This document shows, in pieces, positions 46,147 through 55,781 of a DNA stretch of 64,000 nt. Origin of the DNA: Bacillus sp. EAC (GTDB lineage Bacteria; Bacillota; Bacilli; Bacillales; Bacillaceae_G); NCBI RefSeq assembly GCF_002156875.1, contig NZ_NCSY01000001.1, positions 372,001 to 436,000 of the forward strand. The letters run 5' to 3'. Below the pieces are notes generated by a model. It was not told the origin of the DNA, searched no databases, and was given only the letters and a program-made list of their open reading frames with translations. Positions within the stretch are counted from its first letter, which is position 1; each line of letters begins with the position of its first letter. Both the position numbers and the translations under genes were made by a program.

Positions 46147-46794
46147 ATGAACAAATTATCTAAAAGACAAGCAGAAATACTGGCGTACATAAAGGATGAA
46201 GTAAAAATTAAAGGTTATCCACCTTCTGTTCGAGAAATTGCTGAAGCCGTGGGACTAGCTTCAAGTTCCACTGTTCATGGTCATTTAGAAAGATTAGAAC
46301 AAAAAGGTTTTATTCGAAGAGACCCTACAAAGCCACGTGCAATTGAAATACTTGGGGAAACGAATGCTGTCGTAAATGAAGCTCAAGCAACTTACAGCGA
46401 AATTTACAACGATATTATTAACATCCCTGTTATCGGTAAAGTAACTGCTGGTATTCCAATTACTGCCGTTGAAAACGTGGAGGAATATTTCCCATTACCA
46501 TCATCGGTTGCACCTGCTAATGAACAAGTATTTATGCTTCGTGTCGAAGGGGATAGCATGATTAATGCTGGTATTTTAAATGGAGATTTAGTTGTCGTAA
46601 AGAAACAATTCACTGCAGAAAATGGTGAAATTGTAGTTGCAATGACAGAAGATAGTGAAGCGACTGTAAAACGATTCTATAAAGAAATTGATCATTTCAG
46701 ACTTCAACCAGAAAATGATGCACTTCTACCTATTTTATTAAAACAAGTATCAATCTTAGGTAAAGTTATTGGGGTTTATCGTACATATCATTGA
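46147..46794 (+). CDS. lexA: LexA repressor
   Basis: 215 residues. N-terminal winged helix (about 1-65), autocleavage site Ala101-Gly102 (KVTAGIP), catalytic Ser137 (EGDSM) and Lys175 (TVKRFY). RecA-stimulated self-cleavage derepresses the SOS regulon. AAGGGGGAA precedes the ATG. Confidence 0.97.
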   Translation: MNKLSKRQAEILAYIKDEVKIKGYPPSVREIAEAVGLASSSTVHGHLERLEQKGFIRRDPTKPRAIEILGETNAVVNEAQATYSEIYNDIINIPVIGKVTAGIPITAVENVEEYFPLPSSVAPANEQVFMLRVEGDSMINAGILNGDLVVVKKQFTAENGEIVVAMTEDSEATVKRFYKEIDHFRLQPENDALLPILLKQVSILGKVIGVYRTYH

Positions 46795-46802
46795 ATTTAG
46801 TA

Positions 46803-46835
46803 CAAAAAGGATTGCACATAAATGCAATCCTTTTT
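46803..46835. terminator. Bidirectional terminator after lexA
   Basis: AAAAAGGATTGCA and TGCAATCCTTTTT, a 13-bp stem with T runs on both sides. Confidence 0.88.
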
Positions 46836-46836
46836 A

Positions 46837-48187
46837 TTAACGAAATAAGACTAGTATTTGATTTTGACCAGTACGCTTCAGAACTCGATAACCACTACTA
46901 TTTTTCGTAGCCACACCATCATGATTTGGTTTACAGTAACTACCTGCTACACAAGTTCCGTCATCTCTAATTAATATTTTACCAATCAGCCCCACTACAA
47001 CCCATTCAGCGCTTTTTTTTCTTGATCTATATTCTTGGTCTGGATTCCAAAATGGATTGATTTTTGGCTGCTGTTCAATTCGTTCTGGCAACATTTCTCT
47101 TCCATCTTCATCTAATGTAGCTGGTATAACTACTTCATGGTAAATGCGTCGTCCCCATTCATCTTTTAAATATCTACCATGCCAGCTTAATTCACCGCTA
47201 TTTCCTATTAAGCTAGGTGTAGCACTACTAATTCCTAAAATATAGTCATCCGATGAATTTGCTTTTCGAATTTTATCTTCTTCGATTGTTACAAAATAAC
47301 CTACTTCAATTTCATTTCCGTCTATCGTTTCAAACATTTCAGCGAAATCGGCTCCACCTGTATGATAAGCTGCTCCATCAATAAACATTTCTCCATTACT
47401 TGCAAGCCATTTTGCACCTAGACCCCTAGATATATTTGAAGTTCCATTTCCAATAAACCAGGAATTTGCTTCTGTGGCATCGCCAAAGCGTCCCATAATA
47501 TGTGAATTAGCAAATGTTGTTATCGTACCTTGCCCCTCAGCGTGGGAATTAAATCCATCAGCTACCGTTAAGATTCATTCTGCATGTGCTCCAAAACCAT
47601 TTGCTAACGATTCGACTCCTTCTGCGTGACTACTATTCCCATTAGCAAAAGTAGGTGTGGGATTTCCTAGAGGATCTATTCCACCACCTTCAACATGGGT
47701 TGCAATTCCATCTTCTGTATTCCCAATACCTTCTGCATGTGAGGCTTCTCCAATTGCTAAGGTAGCTTTTCCTTCCGCATGGGAACAATCTCCTTTTGCT
47801 TTTGTTTGACACCCTTCTGAATGAGATCCAATTCCATTTGAAATAGTTTGTCCACCTTCAGCGTGTGAAAAATCACCATTTGCTTCCGTTTCTAGACCTT
47901 CAGAGTGAGCTGCCCTTCCTTTTGAAGTTGTTTCATTTCCTTCAGCATGAGAGTAATCACCTTTTGACTTTGTTTCTTTCCCTTCAGAATGTGATGCTTT
48001 CCCTTCTGCAGTTGTATATCTTCCTTCAGCATAGGAACAATCTCCATTTGCTTTTGAACCACAACCTTCTGCGTGAGAAGCAAAGCCTCTTTTCGAATGT
48101 ATGATTCCCTTCTGAAATAGAACATTTTCCCTTTGCATGAGTATGACAAATTGATGATTCGGATTGTTGTGAATTTGAATCTTCCAT
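46837..48187 (-). pseudogene. Broken gene: YadA-head-type SHAEG repeats plus peptidase G2 (autocleaving chaperone) domain
   Basis: The N-terminal frame starts at 48187 (GGGGGAAG upstream) with a short leader. A +1 shift near 48090-48098 moves into the repeat frame. About thirteen 14-residue repeats of SHAEG-x9 type follow, then an in-frame TGA at 47575-47577 that sits exactly where the repeat needs Gly (HAE-stop). The frame continues through two more repeats into a C-terminal domain of about 200 residues (GGADFAEMFE...GHDG-like end CKPNHDGVATKN) matching the Peptidase_G2 IMC domain, which trims trimeric fibres. A whole product would be about 450 residues. Two lesions suggest a decayed surface or phage-tail-like fibre gene. 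Confidence 0.8.
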
Positions 48188-48272
48188 ATACTTCCCCCTA
48201 CTATCAATCTTATATAATGTATTCGTATATGGAGAGAGTTGTTCATTCCATTAAAACGATTCATCAATTGCT

Positions 48273-48713
48273 TTAATCGACTTCTTCATCACTATATTTA
48301 TCAATATCATCCCGAAATGCTACTGCTAAGTAATTATCAATTATATTTCTAGTAATCGGTGATTGGAATACTTGACTCTTATAAGCACCACCCTCGTATT
48401 CGATAATATCTATCTTATTTTCTATTTGTTCGTTATTCTTATGATCAAAATTTTTTACACTGATTATACTTGAAGTAGGATCTATGATAATAACTAATTC
48501 TCTTTGATTTAGGAGTACTTCAATTATGTTAAACTTATCAATTAAAATATCAAATTCACCATTTGAAACTTCAATTTCTTTCTTTAAAGACTCTTTCAAA
48601 TCAATAAAATAAGATTCAAATTTATCACACATTTTACTAAATGCTAGATTTTCAGAAACAGTTTCTTTATATATTTCTTTTGTTTTTAAAATAAATTCTT
48701 TTTTAAAATCCAT
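48273..48713 (-). CDS. Orphan protein upstream of the broken fibre gene
   Basis: 146 residues, acidic and probably helical at the N-terminus (KKEFILKTKEIYKE...), with a beta-like middle (ELVIIIDPTSSIISVKNF) and an acidic end DKYSDEEVD. No signal or membrane segment. AAAGGAGTGG precedes the ATG. Same strand as the fibre pseudogene with an 86-base gap, so it could be an accessory partner. No family recognised. Confidence 0.65.
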   Translation of the reverse strand: MDFKKEFILKTKEIYKETVSENLAFSKMCDKFESYFIDLKESLKKEIEVSNGEFDILIDKFNIIEVLLNQRELVIIIDPTSSIISVKNFDHKNNEQIENKIDIIEYEGGAYKSQVFQSPITRNIIDNYLAVAFRDDIDKYSDEEVD

Positions 48714-48931
48714 ACCACCACTCCTTTCACAACTAGTTTTAATTAATTTATATACTATTATTATTCCATTAACATGTACTGTTAGAATCGAAGAATAGAA
48801 GGTTAATAAAAAATTATTTCTATTAAATTGACAAAAAATACGAAGTATACAATATTTAATTTTTTAAGTCATATTATTTAATAGGAAAAGCAAAGAAAAA
48901 AAACGAATTGTATGTTAAGGGGGTTAATACT

Positions 48932-49387
48932 ATGTTTGAAGAACTCATTGGTAACGTCAATTTAACTTATAAAGAACTTCTTATAACTTTTATAGAGGAT
49001 TTTTTATTTCAAGAACTCGGAACACAATTACGTAATATTATTGACGAAGATTCTTGTGTTGCCTTCACGATTAGTGGTATAACAACTAAATTTCATGAAA
49101 ACAAAAGAGAGTATACATTTCATATTGCTTCAAAAGAGAAATATATCCTATTAAAAACAATATCTTTTATGAATACAAAATCGAACTATTCAATCAGTTT
49201 AGAAATCAGAAATTGCAAAGATATCAAATCAAGAAAGCTAAGCTTTCAGAATATAAATAATGGTGAACATCATTTCGGCAATCAAACATTAGAAATAGTA
49301 TTTAACGAGGGACCTAAACTAACATTAATAAAATACGATTGTCATAACAATTTTGATCAGTATTTAAAAAGTATACTTAAGGTTTAG
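48932..49387 (+). CDS. Orphan protein, unknown function
   Basis: 151 residues. Opens FEELIGNVNLTYKELLITFIEDFLFQELGTQL (helical) and continues in alternating beta-like stretches. No signal or catalytic motif. The start at 48932 follows AAGGGGG; an in-frame TTG 24 bases earlier has none. It is followed after 43 bases by a GNAT gene, possibly one transcript. Confidence 0.65.
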   Translation: MFEELIGNVNLTYKELLITFIEDFLFQELGTQLRNIIDEDSCVAFTISGITTKFHENKREYTFHIASKEKYILLKTISFMNTKSNYSISLEIRNCKDIKSRKLSFQNINNGEHHFGNQTLEIVFNEGPKLTLIKYDCHNNFDQYLKSILKV

Positions 49388-49430
49388 CCAAATTTATTAT
49401 ATGTATCTTACTTAAATGGAGGTAATTTTA

Positions 49431-49934
49431 GTGTCTGTAATAATAGAAACAGATCGATTACAATTATGTGTATTTTATGATGAGTATTTAGAAGCTTCAA
49501 AATCTTTTTGGGGTGATGAGGAAGTAATGGCCCATTGTAGTGGTGCGACACCAGAGGATCTTTTAGTAAAGATTATTTCCGGATATCGCAAATGTCATGA
49601 AGTAAACGGCATATCAGTTTACGCGGTAAAAGAATTAGCAACCAATAAAGTAATCGGAGCCGCAGGTTTCAATATATCCAATTCACTTGAAACAGTTGAG
49701 TTAATCTACCATTTTTCGAAAGCTTCATGGGGAAAAGGTTATGCAACTGAAGCAGCTAAAGCTTGTTTAGAAATCGCAAAATATCACGGCAATATAAAGT
49801 ACATAACAGCATCGGCAGACCCACAAAATGAAAATTCTTTTAGAATATTAGAAAAAATCGGGTTTACGAATAAAGGATTTAAGTACTTTGAGGATTCTGA
49901 TCAAGAAGAACCTTTTTATGAATATGTAATTTAA
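49431..49934 (+). CDS. GNAT acetyltransferase, RimJ/RimL type
   Basis: 167 residues. IETDRLQL opening, acetyl-CoA loop SWGKGYATEAAKACL and ENSFRILEKIGF are typical of RimJ/RimL-like N-acetyltransferases. The GTG at 49431 is chosen because GGAGG lies eight bases upstream. The substrate cannot be read from sequence. Confidence 0.88.
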   Translation: MSVIIETDRLQLCVFYDEYLEASKSFWGDEEVMAHCSGATPEDLLVKIISGYRKCHEVNGISVYAVKELATNKVIGAAGFNISNSLETVELIYHFSKASWGKGYATEAAKACLEIAKYHGNIKYITASADPQNENSFRILEKIGFTNKGFKYFEDSDQEEPFYEYVI

Positions 49935-49992
49935 AGTTAGCATTTATGCTCATTTCTTTATTATTCTGCAGCCATATTTTTTTACATCAAAT

Positions 49993-50020
49993 TAAAAGGA
50001 CCATTAAGTGGTCCTTTAAA
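49993..50020. terminator. Bidirectional terminator
   Basis: AAAGGACCA and TGGTCCTTT stem between the GNAT gene and the convergent peptidoglycan hydrolase gene. Confidence 0.8.
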
Positions 50021-50078
50021 AATCTTTCAATCTATCAAAAAGCTAATACTAGTTTAATTTTTTCAAGTTGACTAAAAA

Positions 50079-50702
50079 TTAACCAATTATTAAAAACAAT
50101 TTAGTCCACGTCTGCTTTCCGACAATTCCATCTACATATAGTTTATTTTTCCGTTGAAACTCTTTTACTTTTCTCTCAGTAATTGGCCCAAAATCTCCAT
50201 CTACATGTATACCCAATTTTCCTTGTATCATTTTTACTTGTTCACCGTGTTCGCCGATTTTGACATTGCCAGTATACGGAATAATCTTTTTAAATACACC
50301 ATTTTTTATATTAGAATGATAAACCGAAATTAAAACTTCAGCATAATTAGGTGCAACAGCCCAGCCTGCACGTGCGATTTCTTTAAATTGACCTTCAGCT
50401 GTTGGAAATTGTTTTACCTTACTATATCGCGGATTATTTAAGATAAAATCAACATATCCTTGGACAGGATCATTATATTTTATATAATAACCACCTTCAC
50501 TAAAAGGCCTAGCTGTCCCTCTACTACTCTTAGGTAATCCACTTGTCCAAGTTTGACCTGCAATGTTATTATTTTTTTTAAAATTATTAGATGTAAAATG
50601 AGCCGTTTCAACTTGCCACTGTGTAAAAATAACTTCTGGTAACCAACCTATTTTATTTGAAGCCTCTTGTGCAAGTAGTAAATACTTAACTGTATTAGAC
50701 AC
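50079..50702 (-). CDS. Probable glucosaminidase with C-terminal peptidoglycan-binding domain
   Basis: 207 residues. An N-terminal FlgJ/LytG-like glucosaminidase domain: LLAQEASNKIGWLPEVIFTQWQVETAHFTSNNFKKNNNIAG contains the catalytic Glu (in VETAHF). A PG_binding_1 domain follows (GEHGEQVKMIQGKLGIHVDGDFGPITERKVKEFQRKN). No signal peptide, so export would need lysis, a spore route or a holin. GTG start with GGGGGAAG upstream. Phage-endolysin-like in layout; it lies in the accessory stretch. Confidence 0.82.
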   Translation of the reverse strand: MSNTVKYLLLAQEASNKIGWLPEVIFTQWQVETAHFTSNNFKKNNNIAGQTWTSGLPKSSRGTARPFSEGGYYIKYNDPVQGYVDFILNNPRYSKVKQFPTAEGQFKEIARAGWAVAPNYAEVLISVYHSNIKNGVFKKIIPYTGNVKIGEHGEQVKMIQGKLGIHVDGDFGPITERKVKEFQRKNKLYVDGIVGKQTWTKLFLIIG

Positions 50703-51053
50703 CCTCTACTTCCCCCTCCATATTCGAATGCTTGTCCGTTAGTACAGACTATTCATAAAATACTATTTTGTTCTAGTAAAATAGTAAATTAGAAGAGTAA
50801 TATTTATCATGATATAAATAAAAAGTAACGGTTCAAAAATATTTCAAATTTATGAGGGGTTTTATCTATTTAGTTAGTTGTTAAATCTCGCAAATTAGTA
50901 TATTAGTTAACGGAGTAAAAGATCCTTCTAAGTGAAGCAATAAATGAAGAATGAACTCATATCTAAGGAGGACTTTTTTTATTGGAAATTTATTGAAAAA
51001 GATTCATAGTCATATATAATTTATGTATATAGATGAAACGAGGTAATTACATA
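50703..51053. other. Intergenic gap with an isolated ribosome site
   Basis: AT-rich. AAGGAGG at about 50967 is followed by TTG codons that open only four- and eight-codon frames (50982 and later), too short to call. They may be a leader peptide or a remnant. No other feature is supported. Confidence 0.35.
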
Positions 51054-51833
51054 TTGGGAGAATTGTTACTTAAAATTGGATTATCTGCCATTTGTTTCTA
51101 TTTATTTTTTACAGTCTTTATGCATTATCGAGATCATAAAAAACATCAGGAATTCAACAAGAGTTCTATTATTTTTTATCGAAAGATACTATATTGTATA
51201 TTTTGTCTATTTGCTATTGTAATGATGTGGGTTGATTATAATTATTTATCGAAATCAATCGGCCTTATAGGTGCTGGTGTTTTATTAGCTGTATTATTTT
51301 TTGCAGATATGTTTATTATTCAGGGCGCAAAATTAAAAAAGTTTGGATTAAAAGAAGTAGAATTTGGACAAGAAGAACTTCAAAATTTAAAAGAAGTAGT
51401 AGAAATTTCTAATGAATTAATTACAGAAAATGATCAAACGATGAATGCAATCAGACAATATTTATCTGAACAATCACGTCGAATGGAAACAGTCTTCCTT
51501 GATCCATTTCTTAAAAATTTTAATCGAATTAAATTTCAAGTTAATGTTCATGAATTTGGTAATTATGATAGTATAATAGAATTAGTATCTGTCATTTCAG
51601 AACAAACATGGCTGGAATGCGAAACTGTTCATTCCTTATTAAATGGGAATGTTTACTATGATGATAATGAAATGAAAGCATATATTTTTGTTTCTATGAA
51701 TGCTGTAAATGAAGTCATTGAATTAGAATCTCATTCTGAAAAATTAAATGAAAATGATATTAACTCAATATTAATGTTGTATCATATCTATTATTTTATG
51801 AATGCTCAGAGGGAGGGTTTAGGAATACAATGA
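51054..51833 (+). CDS. Orphan membrane protein with cytoplasmic coiled-coil domain
   Basis: About 259 residues. Three hydrophobic spans in the first 90 residues (for example ICFYLFFTVFM, ILYCIFCLFAIVMMWV, GLIGAGVLLAVLFFADMFII), then a soluble helical domain (FGLKEVEFGQEELQNLKEVVEISNELITENDQTMNAIRQYLSEQ) and a mixed C-terminal part. The TTG at 51054 has GAGGT nine bases upstream; an in-frame ATG at 51033 is the alternative. It overlaps the next tiny gene by ATGA, so the two form an operon. No family recognised. Confidence 0.7.
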   Translation: MGELLLKIGLSAICFYLFFTVFMHYRDHKKHQEFNKSSIIFYRKILYCIFCLFAIVMMWVDYNYLSKSIGLIGAGVLLAVLFFADMFIIQGAKLKKFGLKEVEFGQEELQNLKEVVEISNELITENDQTMNAIRQYLSEQSRRMETVFLDPFLKNFNRIKFQVNVHEFGNYDSIIELVSVISEQTWLECETVHSLLNGNVYYDDNEMKAYIFVSMNAVNEVIELESHSEKLNENDINSILMLYHIYYFMNAQREGLGIQ

Positions 51834-51979
51834 AAACAAAGCAAAATAAAGATAAACAAGCAAAAGAAGTGAATTTTAACGGACAAGCTAAACCAGTACT
51901 GGTTGCTCCCAAAAGCACACTATCTCCAAGCACGAGAAGGATGCTTACAACTGCCAATAAATTGTTAAAAGCGAAATAA
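51830..51979 (+). CDS. 49-residue microprotein with PKSTLSPST motif
   Basis: Very basic, no hydrophobic span. The C-terminal half carries APKSTLSPSTRRML. GGAGGG lies upstream inside the previous gene, and ATGA overlaps that gene's stop. The same PKSTLSPST core occurs in the next tiny gene, so both belong to one short family. Function unknown. Confidence 0.7.
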   Translation: MKTKQNKDKQAKEVNFNGQAKPVLVAPKSTLSPSTRRMLTTANKLLKAK

Positions 51980-52003
51980 GTATTAAAAATTGAAAATTCG
52001 GTT

Positions 52004-52042
52004 AAAAAGAGTAATAGCGAAAGAGCTATTACTCTTTTTTAT
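52004..52042 (+). terminator. Terminator between the two PKSTLSPST genes
   Basis: AAAAAGAGTAATAGC and GCTATTACTCTTTTTT form a 14-bp stem with a T run. Confidence 0.85.
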
Positions 52043-52066
52043 TTGAATTCAATTAGGAGGCAACCA

Positions 52067-52177
52067 ATGTTCAAGAAAAGCATTATCCCCAAATCAACTC
52101 TTTCTCCATCAACGAAAAAGGTATTAGAACGTGGAGAAAAAATAGTACGTGATTTGGATAAGAAAATTAAAAAGTAA
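52067..52177 (+). CDS. 36-residue microprotein with PKSTLSPST motif
   Basis: Starts MFKKSIIPKSTLSPSTKKVL and ends in a charged helix. AGGAGG lies eight bases before the ATG. It shares PKSTLSPST and the following basic-x-L pattern with the 49-residue protein. It follows the terminator of the first gene, so it may have its own promoter or be read through. Function unknown. Confidence 0.65.
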   Translation: MFKKSIIPKSTLSPSTKKVLERGEKIVRDLDKKIKK

Positions 52178-52250
52178 AAATGATTCTATTTTAATATTAG
52201 ATCTATCTTAAAATAAGTAGAATTCTAAAGGACATTTCTGCATTAGGATG

Positions 52251-52279
52251 AGGTATTCGATTTATCGAATACCTTTTTT
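52251..52279 (+). terminator. Terminator after the 36-residue gene
   Basis: AGGTATTCGA and TCGAATACCT stem followed by TTTTTT. The stretch from here to 52479 shows no supported gene. Confidence 0.8.
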
Positions 52280-52479
52280 ATTTAACAACTTTTGTTGTAC
52301 AAAAATAATTAAAGATGTCATCTTACAAAATTAGATATGTAGTTTCCACCTACATAAAAATCTCAACCGAATTTGCCTCAACTCTATTCATATTCAAGGT
52401 AAAACTAATAAAGAAAGAACTGTCTTCACAGCCCTTCCTATCTCTGAATAATTTAAACATTTATTTTAATTCAATCAAC

Positions 52480-52638
52480 TTAACTTTCACTCGTTGAATT
52501 TGAAGCACTTTTATTCTTAGTACCTTTACTTACATATGGTTTTGCATTTTTTGCTTTTTTAGCACCAGCTTGCCATCTATTCCAACCCTTTTTGTCAGTT
52601 CCTCTACCTATGCCGCTCTTTTTTTTAGCTTTAGTCAT
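52480..52638 (-). CDS. Small basic DUF3934-like protein
   Basis: 52 residues. MTKAKKKSGIGRGTDKKGWN followed by RWQAGAKKAKNAKPYVSKG matches a small conserved Bacillaceae family annotated as DUF3934. Strongly basic with no membrane span, which suggests nucleic acid or spore core contact, but that is inference. It is monocistronic. The ribosome site GGGTG is weak to moderate. Confidence 0.78.
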   Translation of the reverse strand: MTKAKKKSGIGRGTDKKGWNRWQAGAKKAKNAKPYVSKGTKNKSASNSTSES

Positions 52639-52939
52639 CTAAACACCCCATTTTTATTCTAATATAAGTAACTTATTGTTGATTAGTTTTATCCATTTAA
52701 CTGGGGTATTAAACCAAGTATGATACTTTATACAACTTCATTACTATCAGATATTTGAATTCGATCACACAGATCGAATCAATACCTCTTCTATTCTCTA
52801 CTAATTTGATGAGATGTACAATAGAAAAATACTCTTATATTATTTTAATTTTTTTGAAGTCTTTTTTTTACCTATCTATATATTTTTGTTAAATACCGTC
52901 AATAAATTTTTTTCTTAAGATTAATTATTATATTGTATA
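52639..52939. other. Intergenic gap
   Basis: AT-rich, no gene. GAATTCGATC and GATCGAATC at about 52757-52780 form a stem with an ACACA loop, but without a T tail it is not a clear terminator. Confidence 0.4.
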
Positions 52940-52973
52940 AAAAACCCCTCAACGCATTTAGCGTCAAGGGGTG
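52940..52973 (-). terminator. Terminator of glnA
   Basis: AAACCCCTCAACGC and GCGTCAAGGGGT pair with two mismatches and end in a T run on the minus strand, just past the glnA stop. Confidence 0.78.
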
Positions 52974-52979
52974 ATTTGA

Positions 52980-54314
52980 TTAATATACAGACATGTATTG
53001 CTCGCGTTCCCATGGGTGAACTTGAGTACGGAAGATGTCCCACTCGATTTCTTTTGCTTCAACGAAATGTTCGAATAAGTGTTCACCTAGAGCACCTACG
53101 ATTACTTCATCAGTTTTTAATAACTCAAGTGCCGCTGCTAAAGTTGCTGGTAAGTCGATGATTCCGACTTCTTCGCGCTCTTCTTTAGACATAACGTAGA
53201 TATTGCGATCTACTGGCGCTGGAGCTTCTAACTTGTTTTTAATTCCATCTAATCCTGCTGCTAATAATACTGATAATGCTAAGTATGGGTTTGCAGCTGG
53301 GTCAACTGAACGTACTTCTACACGAGTACTTAAACCGCGAGATGCAGGAATACGAATTAATGGGCTACGGTTTCTTGCAGACCAAGCAACATAACATGGT
53401 GCTTCGTAACCTGGTACTAAACGTTTGTATGAGTTTACAGTAGGGTTAGTTACTGCTGTAAAGTTTGGAGCGTGTTTTAAGATCCCTGCGATAAAGTGAC
53501 GAGCAGTATCACTTAAGCCTTGCTCTCCATTTTCATCATAAAATGCATTTTTACCATTTGTAAATAATGATAAGTTACAGTGCATTCCAGATCCATTTAC
53601 ACCGAATAATGGTTTTGGCATGAATGTAGCGTGTAAACCGTGTTTACGAGCAATAGTTTTAACTACTAATTTAAATGTTTGAATGTCATCACATGCTTTG
53701 ATTGCTCCAGCATATTTGAAATCAATTTCATGTTGTCCTGGTGCTACTTCGTGGTGAGATGCTTCAATTTCAAAGCCCATTTCTTCAAGTTCAAGAACGA
53801 TATCACGACGACAGTTTTCGCCTAAGTCTGTAGGTGCTAAGTCAAAGTAGCCGCCACTATCATTTAATTCTAGTGTTGGTTCACCTTTTTCATCTAGTTT
53901 GAATAAGAAAAATTCTGGCTCAGGTCCTAAGTTGAAATCTGTAAAACCTAATTCTTCCATTTCTTTTAACATACGTTTTAAGTTATTACGAGGATCGCCA
54001 TTAAAAGGTGTTCCATCTGGATTATAAATATCACAAATTAAACGAGCTACTTTACCTTTTTCAGCTGTCCATGGGAATACAACCCAAGTGTCTAAATCAG
54101 GGAATAAATACATATCAGATTCTTCAATTCGAACAAATCCTTCAATTGAAGAGCCATCAAACATCATTTTATTATCTAAAGCTTTTTCAAGCTGACTTAC
54201 TGGAATCTCAACGTTTTTGATAATTCCTAGTAAATCTGTAAATTGTAGACGAATGTACTTAACATTTTCTTCCTTTGAAATTCGGAAAATATCTTCCTTT
54301 GTAAACTTAGCCAT
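52980..54314 (-). CDS. glnA: Glutamine synthetase, canonical feedback-regulated type I-alpha
   Basis: 444 residues, the size of B. subtilis GlnA. Makes glutamine from glutamate, ammonia and [23 protein letters not shown] with Arg62 (the feedback-inhibition residue), [35 protein letters not shown] and [26 protein letters not shown] are intact. The C-terminal REQYMSVY resembles the tail that contacts GlnR/TnrA in B. subtilis. The start at 54314 has AAGGGG ten bases upstream. It is third in a glnR - paralogue - glnA order, behind a terminator. Confidence 0.95.
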   Translation of the reverse strand: MAKFTKEDIFRISKEENVKYIRLQFTDLLGIIKNVEIPVSQLEKALDNKMMFDGSSIEGFVRIEESDMYLFPDLDTWVVFPWTAEKGKVARLICDIYNPDGTPFNGDPRNNLKRMLKEMEELGFTDFNLGPEPEFFLFKLDEKGEPTLELNDSGGYFDLAPTDLGENCRRDIVLELEEMGFEIEASHHEVAPGQHEIDFKYAGAIKACDDIQTFKLVVKTIARKHGLHATFMPKPLFGVNGSGMHCNLSLFTNGKNAFYDENGEQGLSDTARHFIAGILKHAPNFTAVTNPTVNSYKRLVPGYEAPCYVAWSARNRSPLIRIPASRGLSTRVEVRSVDPAANPYLALSVLLAAGLDGIKNKLEAPAPVDRNIYVMSKEEREEVGIIDLPATLAAALELLKTDEVIVGALGEHLFEHFVEAKEIEWDIFRTQVHPWEREQYMSVY

Positions 54315-54366
54315 GAATAAAGTTCCCCTTTCGTATGTAACAAACAAAATTAGTCTAACACACTGT

Positions 54367-54408
54367 AAAATAGAAAAGTAGGAATTTTCTACTTTTCTAT
54401 TTTTTTAT
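54367..54408 (-). terminator. Terminator between the two glutamine synthetase genes
   Basis: TAGAAAAGTAG and CTACTTTTCTA stem with T residues. It would reduce read-through into glnA unless glnA has its own promoter in the remaining 50 bases. Confidence 0.72.
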
Positions 54409-54422
54409 TTTAATTTTTATTG

Positions 54423-55724
54423 CTAGCAATTTAAATATGTTTCTTTTTCCCACTCTGATACACGTAAACGGTATGCATCCCACTCATCTTTTTTGTTTTG
54501 TAGGAATGAATAGTAAACATGTTTTCCTAATACTTGCTGTAAAAACTCGCTGTTTTCTAATTCAAAAACTGCTTCTTGTAAGCTTCCTGGTAATGTTTCT
54601 ATCCCTTCAGCTTTACGAGTTACATCATCCATTAAATATAGATTTTCGTGTCTTTCAGTTGGAGGAGTCAAGCCTCTTTCAATTCCATCCAATCCGGCAG
54701 ATAGTAAAACAGCTAATGCTAAGTAAGGATTTGCAGAAGGATCTGGATTACGTACTTCAATGCGAGTTCCTGCACCTCTGGCAGCTGGAATACGAATTGT
54801 ACAAGTACGGTTACTTTGTGACCAAGCTACATAAACTGGCGCTTCATAACCTGGGACTAAACGTTTATATGAATTAACAGTTGGATTCGTAACTGAAGCA
54901 TTTGCACGTGCATGCGTTAATACACCTGCAATAAATTGTCTAGCAGTTTCAGATAATCCAATTGAATCACTCTCATCATAAAAGGCATTACCATTATCAT
55001 TTCCTAAGCTCATATGACAATGCATACCCGAACCATTTTCACCAAATATTGGTTTTGGCATAAAAGTAGCAACTAAACCATGTTTTTCGGCAATTGTTCT
55101 AACTGTATATTTAAATAATTGAATATTATCAGCTGTTTGTAAACCTGGAGCGTATTTCCAATCGATTTCGTGTTGACCAATCGCAACTTCGTGATGTAAT
55201 GCTTCAACTTCTAATCCTAATCGTTGAAGGCCTTTTGTAATTTCGCGTCGTATTGTAACTGTTTTATCTAGGGGAGCTACATCAAAATATCCACCGTTGT
55301 CGTTTGGTATCAGGTTATTACCTTCTTTAGAAAATAAGAAAAACTCTGGTTCAGGTCCAACATTAAACGAAGTAAAACCTTTTGCGTTCGCTTTATCAAT
55401 CGCACGTCTTAGTACATTTCGAGGATCACCTGCCAAAGGAGTTCCATCTGGATAATATACATCACAAATGAATAATCCAACCTTTTCATCTGGATCAATT
55501 TTCCACGTATTAAAATCTGGATAAAGCATCATGTCGCTTGCTTCGATTTTTGTAAACCCGTTAATACTAGAACCATCAAACATAATCTCATTGTTAAGTA
55601 TTTTTTCGATTTGTGAGATTGGTAATTCTAAATGCTTGAATACACCTTCCACATCTGTAAAAAATAATTGAACAAATTCCAGACCATGTTTTTGAACACT
55701 GTTTAAAATCAATTCTTTTTTCAT
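54423..55724 (-). CDS. Second type I glutamine synthetase, divergent paralogue
   Basis: 433 residues. All catalytic blocks are present ([79 protein letters not shown]). Two regulatory positions differ from the canonical enzyme: Lys59 replaces the feedback Arg, and the C-terminus is WEKETYLNC rather than REQYMSxY. This suggests an enzyme that does not signal to GlnR in the usual way. It follows glnR directly (57-base gap), in the place where glnA sits in B. subtilis. Confidence 0.9.
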   Translation of the reverse strand: MKKELILNSVQKHGLEFVQLFFTDVEGVFKHLELPISQIEKILNNEIMFDGSSINGFTKIEASDMMLYPDFNTWKIDPDEKVGLFICDVYYPDGTPLAGDPRNVLRRAIDKANAKGFTSFNVGPEPEFFLFSKEGNNLIPNDNGGYFDVAPLDKTVTIRREITKGLQRLGLEVEALHHEVAIGQHEIDWKYAPGLQTADNIQLFKYTVRTIAEKHGLVATFMPKPIFGENGSGMHCHMSLGNDNGNAFYDESDSIGLSETARQFIAGVLTHARANASVTNPTVNSYKRLVPGYEAPVYVAWSQSNRTCTIRIPAARGAGTRIEVRNPDPSANPYLALAVLLSAGLDGIERGLTPPTERHENLYLMDDVTRKAEGIETLPGSLQEAVFELENSEFLQQVLGKHVYYSFLQNKKDEWDAYRLRVSEWEKETYLNC

Positions 55725-55781
55725 TTATATTTCCCCCTATATAAATATAAAAGCTAGAAAAAACCAGTTTTAAATAATAAT

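Noticed and set aside
50967-51030. Strong AAGGAGG followed by TTG frames of four and eight codons
   Set aside because: Too short to support as genes; kept only as a note in the gap entry.
54437-54877. 146-codon frame opposite the second glutamine synthetase
   Set aside because: Antisense to a well-conserved gene; Leu/His-rich composition typical of a shadow frame.
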